From Chloroflexota bacterium (GTDB taxonomy: Bacteria; Chloroflexota; Anaerolineae; UBA7937), in assembly GCA_003453555.1 (NCBI GenBank), contig DMLA01000047.1, positions 1 to 18,946 of the forward strand: 18,946 bases of DNA, read 5' to 3'. Below, one piece after another: positions 6,882 to 14,324 of this stretch. The notes below the pieces were generated by a model, which did no database searches, was not told the origin of the DNA, and saw only the letters and a list, made by a program, of their open reading frames with translations. The position numbers and the translations under genes were made by a program. Within the stretch, counting starts at the first letter, position 1. Every line of letters starts with the position of its first letter.

Positions 6882-8066
6882 ATGCCCCATCACCGTCCTG
6901 AATCAGCGCCCCGCCCAGCCATCTCGAGGTTTGCCCCTTTCGCCGAACTCAGCCGCGACAACCGACTGATCGCCCTCTCTTGGTTCCTCTGGGGGGTCTC
7001 TGAAGGAGTGTGGTTCTACGTTTACCCTCTCTATATCAAAAGCCTGGGTGCTGACCCAGAAGAGATAGGCTTCGTCATCTCCGTAGCGATGATGGGAATG
7101 GCAGCCACCTTCATCCCCGCCGGGCTGCTAGCCGACCGTTATAGCCGGAAGAAGATCATGCTGGCCGGCTATCTATTGGGCCTTTTCTCTCTGATCTTGG
7201 TAGCCGTAGCCCCAGATTGGCGTGCCTTGCTTCCCGGTTTTCTCCTCTACTACATGTCGGCCTTTATTGTGCCAGCCATGAACAGTTATATCGCCAACGC
7301 TAGCGAGGGGCAAGATCTAAACCGAGTCTTTACCATGATGACCGCCGCTTACTCAACGGGCATCATCTTCTCTCCGGCCTTGGGAGGCTGGTTGGGCGAA
7401 AGGGTAGGGATGCGAAAAGTCTTTCTTCTCTCCGCCTCCCTCATCGTCCTCTCTACCTTGGCCATCCTGCCCCTGAAGGAACAGCCTGTTTCTTGTCAGT
7501 CAGCGGCTTTGAGGATAAAACCTCTCTTGAGGCACCGTCTATTTTGGGGGTTGAGTTTAGGGGTGGCTTTCATCTACTTGGTGACTAATCTGGGCTGGCC
7601 TTTGACCCCCAATTTCTTGCAGGAGGTGCGAGGCTTGGACCTTTCCCTTATCGGCGCCTTAGCCACCGCCCAATCCTTAGGTGCGGTCTTCATAGCCATC
7701 TTCTTGGGCAGGGTCTCACGGGGTGGGTGGGGGATGCTCGCCGCTGCACTCCTTATCTGGGTTTCTTATGGTATATTGCTTCTCTTTCCCTTCCCCTTTG
7801 CCATAGCCGGCGCCTATTTTCTGCGAGGCTCCTTCTCTGCCTTAGCCTCCCTCTCCTCGGCCCTGGTGGGGAAGATCTTAGAAAGCCCCTCCATGGGGCT
7901 AGGTTTTGGCCTCTTCGCTACCATGCGCGGTCTGGCCTTGGTGCCAGGCCCCTATATCGCTGGCTGCCTCTACGCCCTGCGCCCCGACCTCCCTTTTCTG
8001 GCCTCGATAGCCTTCATACCTGCGGTGATGTTACTGACAACGATAGTTCTGAGAAGATCACTCTAG
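6882..8066 (+). CDS. Major facilitator superfamily transporter
   Basis: A 394-residue membrane protein with about twelve hydrophobic segments and a hydrophilic N-terminus of about 27 residues. The MFS loop 2-3 signature GLLADRYSRKKIM is at about residues 81-93, and a degenerate copy, FLGRVSRGG, marks the second half. The sequence WFLWGVSEGVWFYVYPLYIKS in the first helix and the overall length resemble small drug/metabolite permeases of the family; the substrate cannot be predicted. I chose the ATG at 6882 because GGGAGGAG lies 8 nt upstream. The in-frame ATG at 6852 overlaps the predicted -10 and has no ribosome binding site. It is divergent from moxR and its last 9 bases overlap the tail of the GNAT gene on the other strand. 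Confidence 0.92.
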   Translation: MPHHRPESAPRPAISRFAPFAELSRDNRLIALSWFLWGVSEGVWFYVYPLYIKSLGADPEEIGFVISVAMMGMAATFIPAGLLADRYSRKKIMLAGYLLGLFSLILVAVAPDWRALLPGFLLYYMSAFIVPAMNSYIANASEGQDLNRVFTMMTAAYSTGIIFSPALGGWLGERVGMRKVFLLSASLIVLSTLAILPLKEQPVSCQSAALRIKPLLRHRLFWGLSLGVAFIYLVTNLGWPLTPNFLQEVRGLDLSLIGALATAQSLGAVFIAIFLGRVSRGGWGMLAAALLIWVSYGILLLFPFPFAIAGAYFLRGSFSALASLSSALVGKILESPSMGLGFGLFATMRGLALVPGPYIAGCLYALRPDLPFLASIAFIPAVMLLTTIVLRRSL

Positions 8067-8540
8067 AAGTCTCTTGCTCATCCCTACCCACTCCTCTTGG
8101 TAGCCTCTCTTCTCGTATAACCCTCGGGCCACGACGTTATGAGCGGCCACCGATAGGGCGATGAACCGGTATCCCCTTTCCTCTCCCCACCTCTCTGCCA
8201 GTTCAAGGAGGCGTCGTCCTAACCCCTTTCTACGTTGCTTCTCCTCCACATAGATGTCGAGAACGAAGGCCTGTTTTTGCCCTGTAAAGTAGTCGGTATT
8301 CTCGGTTAACCAGATGTAGCCCGCGAACCGTCCTCCTTCGTCCCTGGCTACGAACGCTTGGTGGGGCCGACTTCGATCATCTCTTATCTCGCCAATGAAC
8401 CTGTTTAGCCTTTGGGCTACCAACCCCTTCTCTAGCCCTTCTCGACGTTGGGGCGATAGGTCTCGCCAGACGGTCTCTTTGCTCCTCTCCACGATGAGAG
8501 ACCAATCGCTCTCCCTGGCTCCCACGATTTGGAACCCCAT
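8058..8540 (-). CDS. GNAT-family N-acetyltransferase
   Basis: A 160-residue single-domain acetyltransferase. The acetyl-CoA loop is visible as QRRKGLGRRLL at about 102-112 (Q/R-x-x-G-x-G), preceded by the strand FVLDIYVEE and followed by ALSVAAHNVVARGLYEKRGY, the classic C-terminal GNAT block. Length is normal for a stand-alone GNAT. GGAGG lies 4 nt before the ATG. It is the third gene behind tdh and kbl, 59 bp beyond kbl, so it may be co-transcribed with a pathway that makes acetyl-CoA. The acceptor (amino acid, peptide or protein N-terminus) cannot be read from the sequence. The tail overlaps the transporter gene by 9 bp. Confidence 0.92.
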   Translation of the reverse strand: MGFQIVGARESDWSLIVERSKETVWRDLSPQRREGLEKGLVAQRLNRFIGEIRDDRSRPHQAFVARDEGGRFAGYIWLTENTDYFTGQKQAFVLDIYVEEKQRRKGLGRRLLELAERWGEERGYRFIALSVAAHNVVARGLYEKRGYQEEWVGMSKRLLE

Positions 8541-8556
8541 CTCTCCTCCGAAGAGG

Positions 8557-8599
8557 GGCAGGCTCTGTTAACCTGCCGCCTTTGGAGATTCCGATCTCC
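8557..8599 (-). repeat. Two small hairpins between kbl and the GNAT gene
   Basis: GGAGAT (8584-8589) with ATCTCC (8594-8599) begins immediately after the kbl stop codon, and GGCAGG (8557-8562) with CCTGCC (8572-8577) follows. Neither has a T-run on the minus strand, so they are more likely an intercistronic mRNA-stability or partial attenuation element than a terminator. Confidence 0.4.
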
Positions 8600-9781
8600 T
8601 TAAATGACCTCCAGTTCCCTTCCTACCTTCTCGAAGATTGAAAGCCCTCTATCTAAGTCTTCCCGACTGTGGGAGGCGGAGTTCATCACCCGAATGCGGG
8701 CCAGGCCTTGAGGGACGGTGGGATAGCCGATAGCCATGGCGAAGACCCCCTCCTCGAAGAGACGCCGAGAGAACTCTTGAGCCAGGGGCGCCTCTCCCAA
8801 CATCACCGGGGTGATAGGGGTCTCGCTCTTGCCGGTGTCGAACCCCAGGCTTTTCATCCCCTCTTTGAAATAGCGGGTGTTATCCCACAGTTTGTCCACC
8901 AGTTCAGTGGAGGACTCCAAAAGATCGACGGCTGCGATGCAGGCGGCGGTATCGGCGGGGGTGACGGCGCTAGAGAAGATGAAGGGACGTCCCCTTTGCC
9001 GGAGCCACTCCACGATCTTCTTTCTGCCGGCTATGTACCCTCCGACGACGCCGAAGGCCTTGGATAAAGTCCCCATCTCAATATCTACTCCCCCGTGGAG
9101 GCCAAAATGGTCAACCACGCCTCGACCGCCATGCCCCAAAACTCCTTCGCCGTGGGCGTCATCTACCATAAGGAGCAGGTTGTGCTCTTCCGCGACCTCC
9201 ACTAGATCCGGCAGGGGGGCGATGTCGCCATCCATAGAGAAGACGCCATCGGTGAGGATTAAACCTCGACGGTAGTCCCTCTCCGCCTCGACGACCTCCC
9301 GCAGACTTTTGGCATCCCGATGGGCGAAGCGGACGATCTTGGCCCGAGATAGGCGACAGCCGTCGATGATGCTGGCGTGGTTCAACTCATCGGAGAAGAT
9401 GACATCTTCTCTCCCCACTAAAGCGGGGATGGTGGCTAGGTTGGCGCAGAAGCCCGATTGCAAGGAGATGGCTGCCTCCACCCCTTTGAACTCGGCCAGC
9501 CTCTTCTCCAACTCCAGGTGGAGGCTCATCGTCCCGGCGATGCTCCGCACCGCTCCTGGCCCCACGCCGTACTTCTCCAGGGCCTTTTGGGCTGCCTCCT
9601 TAAGTTGGGGGTGGTTGCAGAGGCCTAAATAGTTGTTGGCGCAAAAATTGAGCACCCGCTTCCCATCTACAGTGATCCACGCCCCCTGGGGCGACTCGAT
9701 AGTCCGGATCACGTTATAGAGCCCATGCTCTTTCAACTCCTCTATCTGTTCATCGAGGAAGGCCAGTTTATCCTTTGCCAT
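8600..9781 (-). CDS. kbl: 2-amino-3-ketobutyrate CoA ligase (glycine C-acetyltransferase)
   Basis: A 393-residue PLP enzyme of the alpha-oxoamine synthase family. It cleaves 2-amino-3-ketobutyrate with CoA to glycine and acetyl-CoA, completing threonine breakdown. Landmarks are NFCANNYLGLCNHP at 45-58, SGFCANLATIPAL, N134-H135 (ring stacking), D207 in VDDAHGEG and the Schiff-base lysine K241 in GTLSKAFGVVGGY. Length matches the family. AAAGGAG lies 5 nt before the ATG at 9781. The gene begins 12 bp after the tdh stop, so pathway assignment rests on both sequence and context. Close relatives (8-amino-7-oxononanoate synthase, serine palmitoyltransferase) share the fold, but the tdh neighbour makes kbl by far the best call. 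Confidence 0.96.
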   Translation of the reverse strand: MAKDKLAFLDEQIEELKEHGLYNVIRTIESPQGAWITVDGKRVLNFCANNYLGLCNHPQLKEAAQKALEKYGVGPGAVRSIAGTMSLHLELEKRLAEFKGVEAAISLQSGFCANLATIPALVGREDVIFSDELNHASIIDGCRLSRAKIVRFAHRDAKSLREVVEAERDYRRGLILTDGVFSMDGDIAPLPDLVEVAEEHNLLLMVDDAHGEGVLGHGGRGVVDHFGLHGGVDIEMGTLSKAFGVVGGYIAGRKKIVEWLRQRGRPFIFSSAVTPADTAACIAAVDLLESSTELVDKLWDNTRYFKEGMKSLGFDTGKSETPITPVMLGEAPLAQEFSRRLFEEGVFAMAIGYPTVPQGLARIRVMNSASHSREDLDRGLSIFEKVGRELEVI

Positions 9782-9793
9782 CTCGTCTCCTTT

Positions 9794-10834
9794 CTAGGGA
9801 AAAAGTACCACCTTCCCGCACTGGCCCAATCGCATCAGTTCCATCCCCTTCTCGAAATCCTCCAGGGGCAGCCTATGAGTGATGATAGGGCTCACATCTA
9901 CAGCGCCGGAACTCAGAAGGGCCCGAATGCGGTACCAGGTCTCATACATCAACCGGCCGACTATGCCATAGACCGTTACCCCCTTGAAGATGATCTCCTC
10001 GGCTAGGTCTATCTCCAAAGGCCGGGAAGGTATGCCCAAGAGAACGGCATGGCCGCCGTTTCTTAAGGCTTTCAGCCCCTGATGGATGGCCGAGGGGTGG
10101 CCAGACATCTCCAGGAGAAGATCCACCCCCTGGCCATCGGTGGCAGCCCAGACCTCCTCTGCTACATCGACCTTGGTGGCATCGAAGGCCAGGTCTGCCT
10201 TCATGCGGCGGGCCAGATCCAGGCGATAGGGGATAACTTCGCTGGCATGGACAGCGGCGGCACCGGCTGCCTTAGCGATGCCGATGGCCATGAGACCGAT
10301 GGGCCCGCAGCCGGTTACAAGCACCCTCTGGCCCGTGAGAGGGTAGGAGAAGGCGGCATGGACAGCGTTGCCGAAGGGCTCCTGGATGGAGGCTACCTCC
10401 AAAGGGAGATCAGGGGGGTTGAGCCAGGCGTTTTCTGCGGGAAGGGCCACGTATTCGGCGAAACTGCCAGATCTATCCACGCCGATGATGGAGTAGTCTC
10501 GGCAGACATGCGACTGGCCGGTGCGGCACTGGTAACAGACACCGCAGACGATATGGGTCTCGGCGGAGACCGAATCTCCTACTTTGAGGGTCTCCACCTC
10601 TTCCCCCAAGGCTACCACCTCGCCAGCGAATTCGTGCCCCATGATAAGGGGAGGCTTAACCCTACCCTCCGCCCAGGGGTCCCAATTGTAGATATGGAGG
10701 TCGGAGCCACATATAGAGGTGGCTCTGACCCTGACCAGCACATCTTTAGGCCCTATCTGAGGGACCTCTACGGTTATCAATGCAGCCCCGGGCCCGGGCT
10801 CGGTCTTGACCACCGCCCTCATCTTCTCTGCCAT
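9794..10834 (-). CDS. tdh: L-threonine 3-dehydrogenase
   Basis: A 346-residue zinc-dependent medium-chain dehydrogenase that oxidises L-threonine to 2-amino-3-ketobutyrate with NAD+. The catalytic zinc site is C42 (ICGSD), H67 and E68 (GHEFAG). The structural zinc cysteines C97, C100, C103 and C111 are all present. The nucleotide-binding GCGPIG is at 175-180, and QEPFGNAVH at about 151-159 is characteristic of the threonine dehydrogenase subgroup. AAAGGGG lies upstream of the ATG at 10834. It heads the tdh-kbl-GNAT unit and has its own promoter with an internal palindrome, suggesting substrate-responsive control. A sorbitol or butanediol dehydrogenase is the alternative within the family, but kbl next door argues strongly against it. 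Confidence 0.96.
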   Translation of the reverse strand: MAEKMRAVVKTEPGPGAALITVEVPQIGPKDVLVRVRATSICGSDLHIYNWDPWAEGRVKPPLIMGHEFAGEVVALGEEVETLKVGDSVSAETHIVCGVCYQCRTGQSHVCRDYSIIGVDRSGSFAEYVALPAENAWLNPPDLPLEVASIQEPFGNAVHAAFSYPLTGQRVLVTGCGPIGLMAIGIAKAAGAAAVHASEVIPYRLDLARRMKADLAFDATKVDVAEEVWAATDGQGVDLLLEMSGHPSAIHQGLKALRNGGHAVLLGIPSRPLEIDLAEEIIFKGVTVYGIVGRLMYETWYRIRALLSSGAVDVSPIITHRLPLEDFEKGMELMRLGQCGKVVLFP

Positions 10835-10868
10835 CTTCGCCCCTTTTGTTTATGATTTCACAACGGTC

Positions 10869-10897
10869 ATAGTAGCACGGTGTACACCTGCCGTCAA
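10869..10897 (-). promoter_or_regulatory. Promoter of the tdh-kbl-GNAT operon
   Basis: On the minus strand TTGACG (10892-10897), 17 bases, then TACTAT (10869-10874) preceded by TGC, which adds an extended -10. Transcription should start near 10862, about 28 nt before the tdh ATG. Confidence 0.75.
10879..10888. promoter_or_regulatory. Palindromic operator candidate in the tdh promoter
   Basis: GGTGTACACC is a perfect 10-bp palindrome lying wholly between the -35 and -10 of the tdh promoter. A dimeric repressor bound here would block RNA polymerase. No regulator gene is adjacent, so the binding protein is unknown. Confidence 0.45.
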
Positions 10898-10902
10898 CCC
10901 AC

Positions 10903-10931
10903 TTGATATACGGGAAGGAAAGTAATAGAAT
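10903..10931 (+). promoter_or_regulatory. Promoter of the pcm-like gene
   Basis: TTGATA (10903-10908), 17 bases, then TAGAAT (10926-10931); each hexamer matches consensus at 5 of 6. Its -35 is only 5 bp from the -35 of the divergent tdh promoter. The expected start is near 10938, about 44 nt before the gene. Confidence 0.7.
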
Positions 10932-10981
10932 AGAGGTGATAGATATGAATGGCAAAGCGGGGCTATGGGGGGTGATGAGGG

Positions 10982-11788
10982 GTGAGAAGGAAGGTGACCA
11001 TCGTTTTGGCCTTGGGGCTCGTTCTTCTCCTCGTTTTGGGCGTGTACTTGACTATGGGAAGGGGTAAGGTGAAGGAGGAAGAGGTAGCGGTTGTCCCTTC
11101 GCCCTCGCTCGTGGCAACGGAAACCCCACCGGAGCCGACGCCTACGTTGGAGCGGGACCCCTTCGCTCCTTATCGAGAGTATATGGTGCGCACTCATATC
11201 CAGCGGCGCGGCATCGGCGATAAAAGGGTCATTAGGGCCATGCTCACCGTCCCCCGTCACGAGTTCGTGCCTCGGGAGTACCAAGAGCACTCTTACGAGG
11301 ACCGTCCCCTGCCCATCGGCTATGGCCAGACCATTTCTCAACCCTATATCGTGGCCCTCATGACTACGCTTCTGGATTTAGAGGAGGGCGACAGAGTGCT
11401 GGAGGTAGGTACCGGCTCGGGGTACCAGGCGGCCGTTCTAGCGGAGATCGTAGATGAAGTCTACACGGTGGAGATCATCCCCGAGTTGGCAGAGTCGGCG
11501 GCGAAAAGGCTCAAACGGTTGGGATACACCCAGGTGCAGGCGGCGAATCTAGACGGCTATTACGGCTGGGAAGAGTACGCTCCTTACGATGCTATCGTCG
11601 TCACCTGCGCCCCGGATCACATGCCTGCGCCCCTCCTCGAGCAACTGAAGGATGGCGGCCGTCTGGTTATCCCCGTAGGCTCTCCTGGTGCCTACCAGAC
11701 CCTCTGGCTGGTCAGAAGAGAGGGCGACGAGTTCCGGTATGAGAATTGGGGCGGCGTTGCCTTCGTGCCCCTCACCGGCGAACACTAA
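10982..11788 (+). CDS. pcm: Membrane-anchored protein-L-isoaspartate O-methyltransferase
   Basis: A 268-residue protein starting at GTG 10982; a stop codon two codons upstream rules out a longer form, and GGGGGG precedes it. Residues about 5-24 form one strongly hydrophobic segment after basic RRK, followed by a Thr/Pro/Glu-rich linker to about residue 60. The rest is a complete Pcm domain: GYGQTISQP at 113-121 with the family serine S119, the S-adenosylmethionine loop EVGTGSGYQA at 141-150 and TVEI at 162-165. The enzyme repairs isoaspartyl residues by methylation using S-adenosylmethionine. The anchor has no lipobox cysteine, so the domain is probably tethered by its N-terminus on the outer face of the membrane, which is unusual for an S-adenosylmethionine enzyme. 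The domain call is firm; the location is inference. It converges on the next gene with a 4-bp overlap. Confidence 0.92.
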   Translation: MRRKVTIVLALGLVLLLVLGVYLTMGRGKVKEEEVAVVPSPSLVATETPPEPTPTLERDPFAPYREYMVRTHIQRRGIGDKRVIRAMLTVPRHEFVPREYQEHSYEDRPLPIGYGQTISQPYIVALMTTLLDLEEGDRVLEVGTGSGYQAAVLAEIVDEVYTVEIIPELAESAAKRLKRLGYTQVQAANLDGYYGWEEYAPYDAIVVTCAPDHMPAPLLEQLKDGGRLVIPVGSPGAYQTLWLVRREGDEFRYENWGGVAFVPLTGEH

Positions 11789-14178
11789 CTATTTGCCTCT
11801 TTCGTGCCCCTAATCAAAGGGTAGAAAACCACTAGCCCAATCAGGTAAGCCCCCCCCGCGCAAGCCAGAACCCAGGAGAAGCCGAGGGTGAGCGCTCCCA
11901 TGGAGGCCAAAATAGAGGAGAGGACCGAGGCGCAGCCGTTGATCCCCCAGGCCCAAGGGATGAAGCCGGGCGCTAAACGGCTAGTTATCGCTATCCCCTT
12001 GGGGAAGGGGAGGCCCATGAGAAAGCCTAAGGGGGCCAAGATGAGGATAGAAGATAGAAGGCGGAGCCCTAACCCTAGCCCCAAGAGCGATCTGAAGAGA
12101 AAGGGCAGGAGAAAGGGGTAGAGAAAGATCATCGCCCCCAGAAGGAGGATCCCCCAGCCCAGAGGGAGCCTGGGGGAGGAGAGGCTGCCCAGGCCGGAAA
12201 AGGTGAGGAGAGCCAACAGAACGGCGCCTAAGGCGTAGACAGGGTGGCCGAGAAAGAGGATGAACCTCTGGATGAGGGGGATCTCCACGAAGAGATAGCC
12301 GATGCCCAAGAGGAAGAAGTAAAGAAATACCCGGCCCTTTATCCCTTTACCTCCTATCTCCCTCAGAAAGGAGAGGGGGAGGATGATCAAGACCAACGAC
12401 GCTAGGAGGGCCAGGATGAGGAGCGCCCAGAGGACTAGGTATCCGCTTCCTCCAAAGGGTTGCCATATCTTCCCCAGGCTCTCCAGAATGGCAGGGATCT
12501 GTTTCCAGGTGAAAAAGTGGAAGAAGAAAGGCTTATCATCGGAGGGGGGGGAGACATCGAAGGGGTAAGCGCGATAGAACTCTGCTTTATCCCGGGCTCT
12601 CAAAAGATCCTGGCAAGCGAGGTAATATTCCGGCTTCTCTAAGAGATATATCTTGTTCGCCTCCTCGATGGGCATGCCTGGGTAGTAGACTAGGTCGAGT
12701 TGCCTTTCAGAGGCGAACTCTCTTATGGCCTCTATCTCCTGAAGGGTGAATTGGCTCCGCTTCACGAGAAGAAGCATGGTGGAAAAGGAGCGCAAGGCGG
12801 CGATATGCTGACCGGGGTCTACTCCTGCCCTCTCCAAGGCTGTAACCGCCAGGGCTAGGGCTCGCAGCCCCTCCGAGGGGGGGATCTGCAGCCATCGGTG
12901 GACCATCAGTATTCCCTGGGGTGAGAGGTGCTCCCAATATTCCACAAACGCTTCCTTGGTGTAGATGTAATTCTCCTGGAGGCTATAGGCTCCTGAGGTC
13001 ACGGGTCGAAAACTATCAGACAAAGATAGTTGAATAAGGTCGAACTTGGCATCAGTGCGTTGGAGATAACTTCTTCCGATCTCGTTTACTACCGTCACCC
13101 GCCGATCTTGGAATACTCCCCCTGCGAAATCCCCGTACAGGTCTCTTACCACGTAGGTGACCAGGGGGTTCGCTTCCACAGCCACCACCTCTTGGACGCC
13201 GTGTCGCAAGGCGACTAAGAGATCCAAACCTCCTCCGGGCTCTAGTATGAGAACCCGGGGCTCGGTGAGCAATCGGTAAGGGAGAGAAATCGGCAGATAA
13301 TCTAAGAAGGAAAGGTCGGTGTCCGGGGTAGCGGAGGTGAGGGGGCGCAGATTATCCCCATCGGTGGTGATACCCAACTGGGTGGGGAGCGGGCCAAAGT
13401 AGGAGGGGCTGAGCCCCGGCGCGGCGTGAACCCCGGGGCTCTTGACCACATCCACCCGCGAGAAAGCGTTCCAACGGCGGAGGAGGAGTTCCGCTCCCTT
13501 GTACCGTAAAGAGTTGCTGAGAGGCTTGTAGGGAGACATCTTAATGGTGAAATAGTCTGGCAGCCGGAGGAGAATCAAGAGCCATACGATCAGTACCACC
13601 ATGGAAGCGGCTATTCTGCCTAGCGAGCGACCATAAGCCAAGAGCAGGGCGGCTAGAGCGCCCCCCAAAGAGGCCAGGATCACTGTTCCCTCCCCGCCCA
13701 CAAGAGAGAGCGAAACCAAGGCCACGATGCACCCCAGGCCCGAACCCGCCAGGTTAAAGAAGTATATACGGCTCTCCTGGCCCACTAGGAGAGCCAAAGG
13801 AGCCCCGATGGTTAGCCCGGCCAGGAAGAAAGGAAGGGCCAAGGAGAGGTAATATATAGCCAGGTATAAGATCTGCCGGCGGTCCCATGTGATCTGATAG
13901 GAATCGAAAGGTATGTAGTTGCTGATAAGGTAGCAAGCCGGGAGGCTAAGAGAGAAGAGAAGGGAGTATGTAAAGAGGGAGGAAGGTAGATCCCGGCGTA
14001 GGAGTTTGGGGAAGACGGCCAAGGCGGTCCCTGAAGCCCCGAAGCCCAGGAGGGCTAGGCTCACGGCCATGAAGGCGAAATGATACCCTTGGGCCACGGA
14101 GAAGATGCGGGTGAGGGCGATCTCGAAGGTGAGGGTGGCCGCGGAGACAAAGAATATAGCCCAGTAGATGGGGGACAT
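11785..14178 (-). CDS. Polytopic membrane protein with embedded spermidine-synthase-like domain
   Basis: A 797-residue protein in three parts: an N-terminal membrane block of about six hydrophobic segments (residues 1-205), a soluble Rossmann methyltransferase-like domain (about 230-560), and a C-terminal block of about seven segments (580-797). The middle part has a nucleotide-binding loop, VLILEPGGGLDLL at 309-321, then VVAVEANP at 331-338, as in spermidine synthases. The usual DxxxxDxxDP catalytic stretch is replaced by FDLIQLSLSDSF, so polyamine synthesis is doubtful. Proteins of this layout are annotated as spermidine-synthase-like or fused MFS/spermidine synthase; their reaction is not known to me. 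GGGAGAAG precedes the ATG at 14178, and a good promoter lies upstream. Its tail meets the pcm gene with a 4-bp overlap. Confidence 0.85.
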   Translation of the reverse strand: MSPIYWAIFFVSAATLTFEIALTRIFSVAQGYHFAFMAVSLALLGFGASGTALAVFPKLLRRDLPSSLFTYSLLFSLSLPACYLISNYIPFDSYQITWDRRQILYLAIYYLSLALPFFLAGLTIGAPLALLVGQESRIYFFNLAGSGLGCIVALVSLSLVGGEGTVILASLGGALAALLLAYGRSLGRIAASMVVLIVWLLILLRLPDYFTIKMSPYKPLSNSLRYKGAELLLRRWNAFSRVDVVKSPGVHAAPGLSPSYFGPLPTQLGITTDGDNLRPLTSATPDTDLSFLDYLPISLPYRLLTEPRVLILEPGGGLDLLVALRHGVQEVVAVEANPLVTYVVRDLYGDFAGGVFQDRRVTVVNEIGRSYLQRTDAKFDLIQLSLSDSFRPVTSGAYSLQENYIYTKEAFVEYWEHLSPQGILMVHRWLQIPPSEGLRALALAVTALERAGVDPGQHIAALRSFSTMLLLVKRSQFTLQEIEAIREFASERQLDLVYYPGMPIEEANKIYLLEKPEYYLACQDLLRARDKAEFYRAYPFDVSPPSDDKPFFFHFFTWKQIPAILESLGKIWQPFGGSGYLVLWALLILALLASLVLIILPLSFLREIGGKGIKGRVFLYFFLLGIGYLFVEIPLIQRFILFLGHPVYALGAVLLALLTFSGLGSLSSPRLPLGWGILLLGAMIFLYPFLLPFLFRSLLGLGLGLRLLSSILILAPLGFLMGLPFPKGIAITSRLAPGFIPWAWGINGCASVLSSILASMGALTLGFSWVLACAGGAYLIGLVVFYPLIRGTKEANS

Positions 14179-14217
14179 ATAATCTTCTCCCAGGACCGAT
14201 CCAGTTAGCCAATGACG

Positions 14218-14246
14218 AATATAACAGACCCCGATGGCCGGGTCAA
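14218..14246 (-). promoter_or_regulatory. Promoter of the spermidine-synthase-like membrane protein
   Basis: On the minus strand TTGACC (14241-14246), 17 bases, then TATATT (14218-14223), with TGT directly before the -10 as an extended element. Expected start near 14211, about 33 nt before the ATG. Confidence 0.75.
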
Positions 14247-14270
14247 GAAAGGCTCCATTTGCTTTCCCTG

Positions 14271-14300
14271 TTGACAGTCTGAGATGGGGTTTGCTATAAT
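14271..14300 (+). promoter_or_regulatory. Full-consensus promoter of the SCP2 gene and possibly the downstream operon
   Basis: TTGACA (14271-14276) and TATAAT (14295-14300) are both perfect hexamers, spaced 18 bp, with TGC before the -10 as an extended element. Transcription should start near 14306, leaving a leader of about 20 nt that is almost all ribosome binding site. It is the strongest-looking promoter in the window. Confidence 0.88.
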
Positions 14301-14324
14301 GGCCACAGCGAGGAGGAGGGAGGA

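Noticed and set aside
10082..10855. 257-codon open frame opposite tdh
   Set aside because: It is antisense to a clearly conserved gene, has no recognisable domain and arises from GC-rich codon structure.
10945..11068. Small frame beginning at ATG 10945 ahead of pcm, about 40 codons
   Set aside because: It has an RBS-like AGAGGTG, but it overlaps the pcm N-terminus in another frame and its product has no recognisable character. A leader peptide cannot be excluded, but nothing supports one.
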